Shown here piece after piece: positions 12,953 to 21,734 of a stretch of DNA of 64,000 bases. A program made the position numbers and the translations under genes. The stretch covers positions 310,001 through 374,000 of the forward strand of contig NZ_AP014510.1 in NCBI RefSeq assembly GCF_000828675.1. Direction: 5' to 3'. Below the pieces are notes generated by a model, which had not been told where the DNA came from, made no database searches, and saw nothing but the letters and a program-made list of their open reading frames with translations. The first letter of the stretch is position 1, and each line of letters starts with the position of its first letter. The DNA comes from Thermotoga profunda AZM34c06 (GTDB taxonomy: Bacteria; Thermotogota; Thermotogae; Thermotogales; DSM-5069).

Positions 12953-13783
12953 TCAACCTTTTAACCCTGTGAATTTTATACTTTCCAAAAGATGTTTTTG
13001 TGCAAAGATGAAGAAAATCAATGTAGGAATAACAGCTATGGTTGCAGCTGCCATCATCTGATTCCAGAGGGTACCATATCTATCTAAAAATTGTGGTAAT
13101 CCAAGGGCTAAGGGGTATTTTTTCTCATTTGTTAAATATATCAAAGGTCCAAGATAGTCATTCCAGGAGGCTATGAACTGAAAAAGTCCGACTATTACAA
13201 GGGTGGGTTTGATTAGTGGAAGAGCTATCTTGAAATATGTTTGAAACTCTGAAGCTCCATCTATTTTAGCAGCTTCAAATAGATCGCGTGGAAGTGTGAG
13301 AAAAAACTGGCGAATGAGAAAGATATAAAATGGATGTCCAAAAAAAGATGGCAAAATCAGAGGCCAGAAAGTGTTAACCATGTTCAATCTGCTGAAGATC
13401 AAAAAAGTTGGTATCAATGTAACAGCGTTTGGTAGCATGATAGTTGCCAAGATTGCGTAAAAGACAATCTCCCTACCCTTCCATCTCAAAATAGATAGGC
13501 CATATGCCACAAGAGGACAAGAGATCAAAACACCTAAAACAGCACCACCTGCTATTATTAAACTATTTCTGAAATATATAAAGAAAGGAAATCTCTGCAA
13601 AGCTTTTGAATAATTAGTAAACTCAGCAATTGATGGGATCAATTTTGGAGGAAATTCATAAAGTTCGTAATTTGGTTTTAGAGAAGTAGAAATCATCCAG
13701 AAAAAAGGTGCCATATAGATTATGGTGATTAGAATTAAAAATATTGCATGAAGGAGTGCTTGTATACTGAATTTTTTGTTCAC
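12953..13783 (-). CDS. Sugar ABC transporter permease (MalG type)
   Basis: Inner-membrane permease of a carbohydrate-uptake-1 ABC importer, 276 residues with about six hydrophobic segments. The EAA loop that contacts the ATPase is visible as DLFEAAKIDGASEFQTYFKIALPL. The GTG at 13783 is preferred; GAGGGA lies upstream and a TTG one codon earlier is possible. No ATP-binding subunit is encoded in this locus, so a shared ATPase elsewhere is expected, as is common for this importer class. Confidence 0.93.
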   Translation of the reverse strand: MNKKFSIQALLHAIFLILITIIYMAPFFWMISTSLKPNYELYEFPPKLIPSIAEFTNYSKALQRFPFFIYFRNSLIIAGGAVLGVLISCPLVAYGLSILRWKGREIVFYAILATIMLPNAVTLIPTFLIFSRLNMVNTFWPLILPSFFGHPFYIFLIRQFFLTLPRDLFEAAKIDGASEFQTYFKIALPLIKPTLVIVGLFQFIASWNDYLGPLIYLTNEKKYPLALGLPQFLDRYGTLWNQMMAAATIAVIPTLIFFIFAQKHLLESIKFTGLKG

Positions 13784-13796
13784 CAAAATTCCCTCC

Positions 13797-14666
13797 TCAA
13801 CTGTAAAAGACCCATTTCTTTGAGGTTCTAAAATAAAGGATACATACCCCTAAAGAGATCAGGAATATAAACCACGCCATTGCAGATGCATATCCCATAT
13901 TTCCATATCTAAAGGCATGTCTATACAAATAGATTGCTATTGATAAACTGGCATTATTTGGTCCTCCTCCAAACATAATTTGGGGTAATTCGAAGAACTG
14001 AAGTGCTAATATAGACGAAGTGATGAAATAATAGAGAATAGCTGGAGTTATCAATGGCAAGGTTATCTTTTTGAAAATTTGCCATTTGTTTGCCCCATCT
14101 ATTAATGCGCTTTCATAAAATTCCTTTGGAATATCTTTCATTGCTGCCATGAGTATCATTGCTTGTTGACCTGCTCCCCACTGCGCAATAAGAATTATTG
14201 TGAGTTTGACAAGTTTGTCATCTGCAGTCCATAGGGGACCTGGTACACCAAGTTTTGCAAGAAAACCATTTACAAGTCCCAGATATGGATTAAAGAAATT
14301 CAAAGCAACCACGGCAAATGCATAGATAGGGACGACAGATGGCATGTACATAACTGCTCTAAAAAAACTCACTCCTTTGAAATCCTTCACAAGCAAGAGA
14401 GCGAGTAAGATCCCTACTACTAAACCAACCGGTACCAAGCCAATAAAATACACGAACGTATTCTGAAGACTTTTTATGAAAAGAGGGTCGTGAAACAGCT
14501 CTTTGAAATTTTCCAATCCCACCCATTTTGGTGGCAAGGTTATATGATATTCAGTGAAGCTGAAAAAGAAAGAAGCAAGAATTGGATATATTCTGAAAAC
14601 CAAAAGGCCAATTATCCCTGGTAGAACAAAAAACATTGCTGTGAAAAATTGTTTATGCTTTTTCAT
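13797..14666 (-). CDS. Sugar ABC transporter permease (MalF type)
   Basis: Second inner-membrane permease of the sugar importer, 289 residues. The EAA motif is FYESALIDGANKWQIFKKITLPL, followed by hydrophobic helices to the C-terminus. The ATG at 14666 is preceded by GGAGGG. It lies between the binding-protein gene (separated by a hairpin) and the MalG-type gene (10 nt). Confidence 0.93.
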   Translation of the reverse strand: MKKHKQFFTAMFFVLPGIIGLLVFRIYPILASFFFSFTEYHITLPPKWVGLENFKELFHDPLFIKSLQNTFVYFIGLVPVGLVVGILLALLLVKDFKGVSFFRAVMYMPSVVPIYAFAVVALNFFNPYLGLVNGFLAKLGVPGPLWTADDKLVKLTIILIAQWGAGQQAMILMAAMKDIPKEFYESALIDGANKWQIFKKITLPLITPAILYYFITSSILALQFFELPQIMFGGGPNNASLSIAIYLYRHAFRYGNMGYASAMAWFIFLISLGVCILYFRTSKKWVFYS

Positions 14667-14697
14667 GATATTTGCCCTCCTGAATGTATAACAAAAG

Positions 14698-14724
14698 CAG
14701 CCACTCTTGTCAAAAGAGTGGCTG
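14698..14724 (-). terminator. Attenuating hairpin after the sugar-binding-protein gene
   Basis: An 11-bp perfect stem (CAGCCACTCTT with AAGAGTGGCTG, five-base loop) followed on the minus strand by CTTTTGTTAT. Its place inside the operon, between the binding protein and the permeases, suggests partial termination or 3'-end stabilisation that yields more binding protein than permease. Confidence 0.8.
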
Positions 14725-14742
14725 TGGATGATAATTATTTTT

Positions 14743-16044
14743 TCATTTTGTCAACCATTTATCAAGTTCTTTCTGCACTTTTTCTTGTGCGGTTTTCAAT
14801 GCTTCAGTTGCACTTTTTTCACCATAGATAACTGCCTGCATTGCATTCGTAAGTTCATCCCAAAGTAAAGCTCCTACAGGGATAACGGGTCTTACATGAG
14901 CTGTTGGTAAAAGATCGGCGAAAATCTTCTGTTCTGGTGGAGAAACTTTCAAAAGTCCTGGAACGGCCTCTCTCAAAGTAGGAAGATGCTGAGTATCAGC
15001 GGCGTATTTTATCTGTCCTTTAGTTGCCATGTAATAGATAAATTCTGCGGCTTCTTTTGGATGTTTTGCTCCTTTTGGTATGACGAGTGACCATCCACCA
15101 GCCCAAGTACTGTTTTTCTCACCATACTCAGGAGCCGGTATTGGAGCTATACCAAACTCGAAATCTTTCGGAGCCAATTGTTTTATCTGAGCTAATAACC
15201 AGTTTCCATCAACTACCATTGCGAGCTTTCCGGCTAAGAATGGGTTTATCGGTTCAGCTCCACCTATACTTGCTCCTGAGAAACTCATTCCAAATGAAGA
15301 GACAAAGGCTTCTAATTCCTTTATATTGTATTTCTTTGCCCATTCTCCAAGCCATTCGAAAGCTTTCACAATTCTTGGATCATCAGCGAATATGAGTTTC
15401 TGGCTTTGAGTGTCGTAGAAATTTCCTCCAAAAGCCCAACCCCATGTATAATGCCATCCTTGAAATGCCCATGGTATGAAACCAACTTGGGTATACCTTC
15501 CTGCAGTTTTTTTGGTGAGTTTTTCGGCATAAGTTTCTAATTCTTTCAGTGTTACAGGAGGTTTGTCTGGATCCAAGCCGGCTTCTTTGAAGAGTTTCTT
15601 GTTGTAATACAGAGCTCTGTTGTCGGTATCCCATGGTAATGCCCATATTTTATTGTTCCATTGACATTCCTCGATTGCAAAGTTGAAGAACTCTCCTTTC
15701 AGTTTAATAGCATCATAGCCAAGTTGAACAAGATAGTCTTCTAATGGTTCAAGTACCCCATACGCAGCTCTTTGCGCAACGGTAAAACGATCAAGATAGT
15801 AGACGTCAGGACCTGTTCCACCGGCAACAGCTGTCATGAGTTTTGTAATCTCAGTTTCTGATCCTGGCACAATAACGATATTCACTTTGATATTTGGATG
15901 TGTCTTGCTAAACTCTGCTACAGCTCCAGCTATACTTTCTCTTTCTACAGGGTTGGTCATATTGTGCCAGAAAGTGATTTCAACTACTTCCCCCAAAAGA
16001 CAAATTGCAAGACTTAGAAGAAGAGCCACAAACAACCGCTTCAT
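14743..16044 (-). CDS. Extracellular sugar-binding protein of an ABC importer (family 1)
   Basis: Periplasmic-type solute receptor, 433 residues, with an N-terminal signal peptide (KRLFVALLLSLAICLLGEV). Family-1 hallmarks are ITFWHNM, GGTGPDVYYLDRF, LPWDTDNRALYYNKKLF and GNWLLAQI. The ligand is probably a mannoside, because a GH38 alpha-mannosidase closes the operon; that is an inference from context. The ATG at 16044 follows GGAGGTGAAACC. Transcription should start at the promoter near 16083-16111. Confidence 0.92.
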   Translation of the reverse strand: MKRLFVALLLSLAICLLGEVVEITFWHNMTNPVERESIAGAVAEFSKTHPNIKVNIVIVPGSETEITKLMTAVAGGTGPDVYYLDRFTVAQRAAYGVLEPLEDYLVQLGYDAIKLKGEFFNFAIEECQWNNKIWALPWDTDNRALYYNKKLFKEAGLDPDKPPVTLKELETYAEKLTKKTAGRYTQVGFIPWAFQGWHYTWGWAFGGNFYDTQSQKLIFADDPRIVKAFEWLGEWAKKYNIKELEAFVSSFGMSFSGASIGGAEPINPFLAGKLAMVVDGNWLLAQIKQLAPKDFEFGIAPIPAPEYGEKNSTWAGGWSLVIPKGAKHPKEAAEFIYYMATKGQIKYAADTQHLPTLREAVPGLLKVSPPEQKIFADLLPTAHVRPVIPVGALLWDELTNAMQAVIYGEKSATEALKTAQEKVQKELDKWLTK

Positions 16045-16082
16045 GGTTTCACCTCCATCAAGAGTTGAGTTTCAACGGCAAA

Positions 16083-16111
16083 ATACTACATTGGTTTTTA
16101 AGATATGTCAA
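16083..16111 (-). promoter_or_regulatory. Promoter of the sugar importer operon
   Basis: On the minus strand TTGACA (16111-16106) and TAGTAT (16088-16083) are separated by exactly 17 bp, close to the sigma-A consensus. Transcription would start about 30 nt before the binding-protein ATG. Confidence 0.8.
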
Positions 16112-16160
16112 ATTATCTTGTATGCTATATCAACTAATTTTTACCAGTTATACCTGATTA

Positions 16161-16178
16161 TACTTGTATATACAAGTA
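16161..16178. promoter_or_regulatory. 18-bp perfect palindrome, probable operator of the adjacent GntR-LacI type repressor
   Basis: The sequence TACTTGTATATACAAGTA is its own reverse complement. It lies 50 bp upstream of the importer -35 box and just beyond the repressor gene's stop. Its TTGTAnnTACAA core resembles the known AraR operator of Bacillus (ATTTGTACGTACAAAT). A lone CTTGTA half-site lies 45 bp away at 16118-16123, close to the -35 box, which could allow looping or cooperative binding. Confidence 0.72.
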
Positions 16179-16202
16179 AAAACAAAGAAATGCTCGGTAC
16201 TA

Positions 16203-17243
16203 CTACTTGTTACAACCACAAGATTCTCTAACTACCAAACTCACTGGTATTCTCTCTTCAAATTTGAAAGATTCTCCCAAGAAAATTTTGACTAATTGCA
16301 ACGCGGCTAATTCACCCATTGCCTGAAAATCCTGATGAACGGTGGTGAGACGAGGATGGACATAGATGCTTGCTCTTAGATTATCGAAACCATAGACAGC
16401 GATATCCTCAGGAATGCCTTTTCCATATTCTCTAAGATATGTAATACCCCGAATGGCAAGATAGTCATTGCAGAAAAATACAGCTTGTATGTCTTCTTTT
16501 TTGACCATCTCAGTAACGACTTCAAAATCTTTATCGAAATCACCTATCATCTTCCATGTAGTTTCTGTGATTTCATCTCTCACTCCTTCAAATCTTTCCT
16601 TAACACTGGAGACATCAAAAGATTCTTCTGTGACAAAAAGGACATTCTTTACATGATGCTTCTTCATGTGCTTACCTATCAACTGTCCCCCGTTTCTATT
16701 GTCAGAAAAGACAACAGGGACTTGAGGAAATCCTTCTATCATTCTGTCTACAAAAACAACGGGGAAGTTTTCTTTAATCAGATTCAACAGCAAGGTATCT
16801 GAAAGAGAGGTTATACGTGGCTCTATTATCAAACCCTTTATCCCGAGTTTCAAAAGTTCTCTTAGCATTTTTTCTTCATGAAATGGATTGGCAAGAAATG
16901 CGTCTAAATTAAATGGAATAACATCCATTGAGAATTTCTGAAGGGTTCTTACAATACCAAACAGCATCGAAGCACGAGTGTCTTGGTAATTTGTTATCAA
17001 AACTCCTATTCTTCTACCCTTCAAAGGTTCCTGAGCGGATGCTACAAATGTTCCTAAACCTTGGATTCTGGTCACCATGCTTTCATATTCCAAATTCTCT
17101 AAAGCTTTTCTTGCGGTTAATCTACTGACATTGAATATTTTCGCCAATTCATTCTCGGATGGGACCTTATCTCCTGGTTTTAGTTCTTTCGATAGTATCT
17201 TGTTTTTCACGTAATCCATTATCAATGAATAAGCAGGTTTCAT
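16203..17243 (-). CDS. Transcriptional regulator, GntR wing-helix with LacI-type effector domain (AraR-like)
   Basis: 346-residue regulator. Residues 1-70 form a GntR winged helix (PSENELAKIFNVSRLTARKALE, with a GLGTF wing). Residues ~78-346 form a LacI/periplasmic-binding-fold sensor starting RRIGVLITNYQD and containing VFFCNDYLAIRGI and VYGFDNLRASIYVHPRLTTV. This domain order is that of AraR. The effector is presumably a sugar handled by the neighbouring importer. A GAGGAGG site precedes the ATG. It is transcribed in the same direction as the importer but separated from it by the operator region. Confidence 0.9.
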   Translation of the reverse strand: MKPAYSLIMDYVKNKILSKELKPGDKVPSENELAKIFNVSRLTARKALENLEYESMVTRIQGLGTFVASAQEPLKGRRIGVLITNYQDTRASMLFGIVRTLQKFSMDVIPFNLDAFLANPFHEEKMLRELLKLGIKGLIIEPRITSLSDTLLLNLIKENFPVVFVDRMIEGFPQVPVVFSDNRNGGQLIGKHMKKHHVKNVLFVTEESFDVSSVKERFEGVRDEITETTWKMIGDFDKDFEVVTEMVKKEDIQAVFFCNDYLAIRGITYLREYGKGIPEDIAVYGFDNLRASIYVHPRLTTVHQDFQAMGELAALQLVKIFLGESFKFEERIPVSLVVRESCGCNK

Positions 17244-17505
17244 TCGCTTCCTCCTCGCCGATCAGAGTCTCTATCCTGTTTTATCAGATGAGCAGTGATT
17301 TGCAATAGTTCGTAGATAAACTTACGAGATTTAAACTTAACACATTTATTATACTGAGTTCTTCTTCTTTGAAAACAATACAGATCAATCCCTATTCGGT
17401 TCATCTGAGGTTGTCTGCCATATCAATAATGGTAATCTCAAATTCTTGTTTTTTCAACCTTTTAATGATTCAATGGTTTTGAAAAACAATGAAAGGAGAA
17501 AGACC

Positions 17506-18108
17506 GTGCTGAAGAATATTGTATTTGATCTTGGAAGAGTTCTGGTGAGTTGGGGACCTTATGAGTTTATGTTGAAAAATTTTCCCAAAGAGGTTGCGGA
17601 CCATTTGAACGCGGAGATATTTGAACATCCAGATTGGCAAGAGATAGATAGAGGAAGTATCAGTCAAGAAGAATTTTGGGAAAGAAAATTGCAAATTCTC
17701 GTTGAGTATAAGCAATATATACTTTCACTCAAAAAAGAAGTACCAAGACTGCTTAAACCTATCCAAGAGAACGTGAGGCTACTTCCCATACTTAAAGATA
17801 AAGGTTTCAGGTTGTTCGTTTTGTCGAATTTTGGTAAGGACAATTTTGAGATGATATATAGGGATTTTGAATTTTTCAAAATCTTCGATGGAATAGTTGT
17901 TTCAGCTTATGTTCATTCTATCAAACCAGAGGAGAAAATATATCTGGAATTGATCAACAAATACAAAATCGTTCCACAACAGAGTCTTTTCATAGATGAC
18001 AAATTTGAAAATATCCAGATTGCCCAGAATTTGGGTTTTAAAACATTACATCTTCCAAAAAGCGATGAATTGAGTGAAAAATTATTCAAGATAATAAACA
18101 GGGTATAG
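17506..18108 (+). CDS. HAD-superfamily hydrolase (phosphatase)
   Basis: Haloacid-dehalogenase-like phosphatase, 200 residues. Motif I is VFDLGRVLVSW, where the second Asp of the usual DxD is replaced (D-L-G). Motif II is FVLSNFG, the Lys of motif III is in SIKPEEKIY, and motif IV is FIDDKFENI. The DLG form is also common in the YihX/epoxide-hydrolase-like HAD group. The GTG at 17506 lies seven bases after GGAG; an upstream in-frame ATG (17446) has no site. Substrate unknown, perhaps a sugar phosphate. Ends near a bidirectional hairpin. Confidence 0.87.
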   Translation: MLKNIVFDLGRVLVSWGPYEFMLKNFPKEVADHLNAEIFEHPDWQEIDRGSISQEEFWERKLQILVEYKQYILSLKKEVPRLLKPIQENVRLLPILKDKGFRLFVLSNFGKDNFEMIYRDFEFFKIFDGIVVSAYVHSIKPEEKIYLELINKYKIVPQQSLFIDDKFENIQIAQNLGFKTLHLPKSDELSEKLFKIINRV

Positions 18109-18158
18109 TTCTATTTGATTGCAAGAGGGTGTGCAATTTCATTGGTTGAAAAGCAAAA

Positions 18159-18191
18159 AATAAAAGGGATATCGTTGATATCCCTTTTATT
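18159..18191. terminator. Bidirectional terminator between the HAD gene and the tRNA genes
   Basis: AATAAAAGGGATATC pairs with GATATCCCTTTTATT around GTT. An A-rich left flank and a T-rich right flank make it usable in both directions: for the HAD gene on the plus strand and for the two tRNA genes on the minus strand. Confidence 0.85.
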
Positions 18192-18220
18192 GTTATGTGC
18201 TTATCCAACGTTACAATATC

Positions 18221-18297
<77 letters not shown>

Positions 18298-18335
18298 ACG
18301 CATATATCTTCAAGAGATCATTTTTTATCTCCATC

Positions 18336-18423
18336 TGGTGCCGGGGATCGGACTCGAACCGACACGGAGGCTCCCTCCAGCGGATTTTAAGTCCGCAGCG
18401 TCTGCCTATTCCGCCACCCCGGC
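18336..18423 (-). tRNA. tRNA-Leu (TAA)
   Basis: 88-nt class II tRNA on the minus strand with acceptor stem GCCGGGG/CCCCGGC, discriminator A and encoded CCA. The loop CTTAAAA contains anticodon TAA, reading UUA/UUG leucine codons, and a long variable arm is present. First gene of a tRNA-Leu/tRNA-fMet transcript. Confidence 0.96.
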
Positions 18424-18434
18424 GACCAAGAATC

Positions 18435-18463
18435 AGTTTACCATTAACTGAGTTTGTTGTCAA
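18435..18463 (-). promoter_or_regulatory. Promoter of the tRNA pair
   Basis: On the minus strand TTGACA (18463-18458) and TAAACT (18440-18435) are separated by 17 bp, and the predicted start falls a few bases before tRNA-Leu. It lies just downstream of the nrdJ stop codon. Confidence 0.75.
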
Positions 18464-18484
18464 GTTTTGCGATAAACATCGTTC

Positions 18485-21007
18485 TTAGCTACATCTGGAC
18501 CAGCCGCATGCTTTGCAACTTGTACATCCTTCTTGCATTATCAGGGAGTTTTTGGAAAGACATGATGGACAATATGTGTTTCCATCGATATCTACATAGT
18601 AACCTTGTTTCCACTCAAGGCCATTTGCTACAACGAATTTTTCTATTTCTTCTGGAGTTTTTGCCGTTCCATCTATCTTGAGAAATTCATCTTGCATAGT
18701 TTCCTTCTGATTCCATAATTCACTGAAATCTTCTATTGCCTTTTTGATCTCGTATCCTACGTTTTTCACATAATCTCCCTTGACCTTTACAAGTTGTTCG
18801 ATTATCTCATCGACTGATACACCTGCTCGCAAAGCCGTTGAAGAGAGTCTTCCTATTGCCTCAGCTGTTTCGGTACCGTTAGAGAGGAATATCTCTATTG
18901 CTTCACCGGTATCATCGAAAGAAACGGTTATGTATGTCGTTCCTGAAGAACTTTTATATTTTCTTGTGACACTGCGAAGGGTTTCTTTTCTGGGTTTTGC
19001 CCTGAGTCTGTGTTTATCGTCGAGAATGAAAAATTTGATCTTTGGCGCATCTTTTGTTTTTGCGGACTTTGTTGACGTCAGAACCTGTGTCTGTAATGAA
19101 CCATCGCGGTAAATTGTAAGACCTCTGATCTTGTGCTTTAATGCCTCAACATAAATCTCAAGTACATCATCTACCGTCGCACTGTTGGGCATATTTATGG
19201 TCTTTGAAATATTGTTGTCTACATAACATTGAAATGCCTCTTGCATTAAAAGATGGTCTATCGGTTTTATATCATGCGACACCACAAAGATTTTTTTGAG
19301 TTTCTCATCTACTTCAAGGTGTTTCATTGTACCATCTTCGATCAATCTATCTTTTATCTTTTCCAGTAATTCTGCGGGTATTTTTTTCTTGAGAACCTCG
19401 TTGACATAGAACAATGCCTCTCTCTCATTGCTGTTTTGTTTGTTTACGTATCTTACGTAAGCCAACAAGAAATTTGGTTCAAGACCTGATGAAGTGTCGG
19501 CAATGTTAGAAATCGAGCCAGTAGGTGCTATTGCAAGTACTGCAACATTTCTTTTGTACTTTCTTGCCTGTGTTCTGAAGTGCTCGGCGATTGCTTGGTC
19601 ATAATCGCTTTCGTCCATAGAGAAAGGAATAAAGCCTTCTTGTGAGAAGTATCTACTTTTTTCAAACAATGGGAAATTACCTTTTTGTTCACCGAGTTTT
19701 GAAGACTCTTCATGGGCATTTATCGACATGAATGCCATTATATTTTTTGCCAATTTTCTTGCTTGTTCTGAATCGTATGGTATCTCCATTTTGTAAAGTA
19801 GATCTGCAAAACCCATGATTCCAAGACCAAGGCGCCTTGAGTCTTTAACGGCTTTGGTGATTTTGTCTATGGGAAATACGTTGACATCTATCACATTGTC
19901 TAAGAATCTGGTTGAAATTCTGACAATCTCGCTCAGTGCGTCCCAGTCGAACCTTCCTGAATCATCACATAGTTTTGCAAGATCTATTGAGCCAAGATTA
20001 CAAGCCTCGTAAGCACCAAGTCCTATTTCTCCACATGGATTTGTTGAAATGATTTCTTTTTCAGGATAAAGTGCATAATACCTATTCATTTCTCCAAGAA
20101 AAACCATACCAGGATCGCCTGTCTCCCAAGCATTTTGCGCCATTTTTTGTAAAATCTCTCTTAGCTTTACTTCTTTTTGTGAATGCCACTTTGGGTGGCT
20201 TAGTTTTATCATCCCGTCGTTTTCATAGATTCTCAGTAACTCTTCACGTCTCATTGGTATTCCAACGGATATGTTGAAAAATCTAAGGACTTTTTCACCA
20301 TCATTTCCCTTTTTAGCAGAGATGAAATCCAGTATATCGGGATGATCGATATTCATGATTCCCATTAAAGCACCGCGTCTTCTATAACCTTGCTCGACAA
20401 CTGATACTGCTGAGTTGAAGACATGCATGAAGCTTATCGGTCCCGATGCTTTACCATGTGTTCCTGCAACGAAACTCCCATTCGGTCTAAGGGAACTGAA
20501 ATTGCTGCCTATTCCTCCACCGGCTTTTGTGATCAGTGCGTATTCTTTTACAGCCGTAAAAATACCATCAATGCTGTCTTCGACAGGTACCACAAAACAT
20601 GCGGAAAGCATGTGTAAATGGTTTCTTGAATTTAGTATCTTTTCATAATCTTCAAGAGTCATTTGTTCAATGGGTTTGTACAGAAGTTTGTAATCTACAC
20701 CCATTCCTGCGTTGAAAAGTGTAGGGCTGTTGGGGATAAAGATCCTACTCGCCATTAGATCAAAAAACTTCTCTTCGAGATCTTTCACGAATTCGAGTTT
20801 TTGGTTGGCGGACAATTTTTCCAACTGTGGGTTGTTGATTAATTCTGCTGCTGCCACAACTCTTGAAACCCGGCGTGCAACATCTTCCCATGAGTTTTCT
20901 AATAATTCTCCATCAGCCGTTTTGATGAAATACCTTTCTTTGAGTATTTTCATCGCATTGTCTGAAGGAGTTATGTTTTTGTACTTTTGAATAAGATCTG
21001 AATACAT
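18485..21007 (-). CDS. nrdJ: Adenosylcobalamin-dependent (class II) ribonucleoside reductase
   Basis: Reduces ribonucleotides to deoxyribonucleotides with a B12-generated radical, independent of oxygen. 840 residues, no N-terminal ATP-cone. Active-site landmarks are STNPCGEIGLGAYEACNLG and LAIAPTGSISNIAD. The C-terminus carries redox cysteines (CPSC and CKACGWSRC) typical of NrdJ tails. The ATG at 21007 is ten bases after GGAAGGGGG; a TTG at 21016 is also in frame. The promoter contains two NrdR-box-like sites. A second, anaerobic reductase is encoded at 48.7 kb. Confidence 0.96.
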   Translation of the reverse strand: MYSDLIQKYKNITPSDNAMKILKERYFIKTADGELLENSWEDVARRVSRVVAAAELINNPQLEKLSANQKLEFVKDLEEKFFDLMASRIFIPNSPTLFNAGMGVDYKLLYKPIEQMTLEDYEKILNSRNHLHMLSACFVVPVEDSIDGIFTAVKEYALITKAGGGIGSNFSSLRPNGSFVAGTHGKASGPISFMHVFNSAVSVVEQGYRRRGALMGIMNIDHPDILDFISAKKGNDGEKVLRFFNISVGIPMRREELLRIYENDGMIKLSHPKWHSQKEVKLREILQKMAQNAWETGDPGMVFLGEMNRYYALYPEKEIISTNPCGEIGLGAYEACNLGSIDLAKLCDDSGRFDWDALSEIVRISTRFLDNVIDVNVFPIDKITKAVKDSRRLGLGIMGFADLLYKMEIPYDSEQARKLAKNIMAFMSINAHEESSKLGEQKGNFPLFEKSRYFSQEGFIPFSMDESDYDQAIAEHFRTQARKYKRNVAVLAIAPTGSISNIADTSSGLEPNFLLAYVRYVNKQNSNEREALFYVNEVLKKKIPAELLEKIKDRLIEDGTMKHLEVDEKLKKIFVVSHDIKPIDHLLMQEAFQCYVDNNISKTINMPNSATVDDVLEIYVEALKHKIRGLTIYRDGSLQTQVLTSTKSAKTKDAPKIKFFILDDKHRLRAKPRKETLRSVTRKYKSSSGTTYITVSFDDTGEAIEIFLSNGTETAEAIGRLSSTALRAGVSVDEIIEQLVKVKGDYVKNVGYEIKKAIEDFSELWNQKETMQDEFLKIDGTAKTPEEIEKFVVANGLEWKQGYYVDIDGNTYCPSCLSKNSLIMQEGCTSCKACGWSRCS

Positions 21008-21033
21008 AAAATTCAAACCCCCTTCCGGGGGTA

Positions 21034-21082
21034 ATTATACTATAGATTGTATTTGATTGCAAGATAGTACTATATATTGTAT
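21034..21082 (-). promoter_or_regulatory. nrdJ promoter with two NrdR-box-like sites
   Basis: On the minus strand TTGCAA (21062-21057) and TATAAT (21039-21034) are 17 bp apart. NrdR-box cores match C-w-A-t-A-T-a-T-w-G: CAATATATAG at 21079-21070 matches fully, and CAATCTATAG at 21049-21040 has one change. The cores are 30 bp apart, about three helical turns, as expected for paired NrdR boxes. The distal box lies inside the last codons of rex. Confidence 0.82.
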
Positions 21083-21699
21083 TCCTGTGAAACAACAGAA
21101 TGGACGAGTGTTTTGAAAAAGACGGTTATGTCCACGTACTCAACTGGTATGTTACAGTCCAAGGTCACAGGTGCAAAACATATTATACCCCTAATTCCTG
21201 CCTTTTCCAACCTCTGTGTGACAGATTGAGCTGCCTCTGCCGGAGTGGCAATAACCGCAATTTCTGCCTGATTTTGGGCGATAAATTCTTCCAACGAATT
21301 CATGTCAGATATTACAAGATCATGAGTTATCTGCTTCCCCACTTTTCTTTTGTCTGTGTCAAAAATTCCAATGATCTGGAAATTGTGCTTTTCTATTTGC
21401 CTGAATCTTGCTATAGCTTGGCCTATGTTTCCAGCACCGATTATCACAACCTTCCACTTTTTGTGAATCCCGAGTATCTTTCGGATCTCATTCAACAACT
21501 TCTGGATATTGTATCCAATGCCACGACGACCAAAGTTCCCAAAATATGAAAGATCTTTTCTCACCTGAGAATCTTTGATATGCACCATCTGAGCAAGCAG
21601 TTTGGACGAAATGTTTTCTTCACCTTGCTGTTCTAACCGCTCAAGACATCTGTAGTAAATCGCCAGCCTTCTCACGGTGGGTTTTGGTATCTTTTTCAT
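21070..21699 (-). CDS. rex: Redox-sensing transcriptional repressor Rex
   Basis: NADH/NAD+ sensing repressor, 209 residues. The N-terminal winged helix contains KDSQVRKDLSYFG. The Rossmann domain starts VVIIGAGNIGQAI, continues through GIFDTDKRKVG, and ends in a swapped C-terminal helix. Rex normally represses fermentation and respiration genes when NADH is low. Its last codons overlap the nrdJ promoter box. A perfect-arm palindrome (21735-21752) and a TTGTGAA half-site lie just upstream. Confidence 0.95.
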   Translation of the reverse strand: MKKIPKPTVRRLAIYYRCLERLEQQGEENISSKLLAQMVHIKDSQVRKDLSYFGNFGRRGIGYNIQKLLNEIRKILGIHKKWKVVIIGAGNIGQAIARFRQIEKHNFQIIGIFDTDKRKVGKQITHDLVISDMNSLEEFIAQNQAEIAVIATPAEAAQSVTQRLEKAGIRGIICFAPVTLDCNIPVEYVDITVFFKTLVHSVVSQEYNI

Positions 21700-21734
21700 T
21701 CAGGAACCCCCTTAGTTCTCTTTTTCACAAATAT

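Noticed and set aside
21008-21069. Cobalamin riboswitch upstream of the B12-dependent reductase
   Set aside because: The leader is only about 20-30 nt long and shows no B12-box; NrdR boxes explain the region better.
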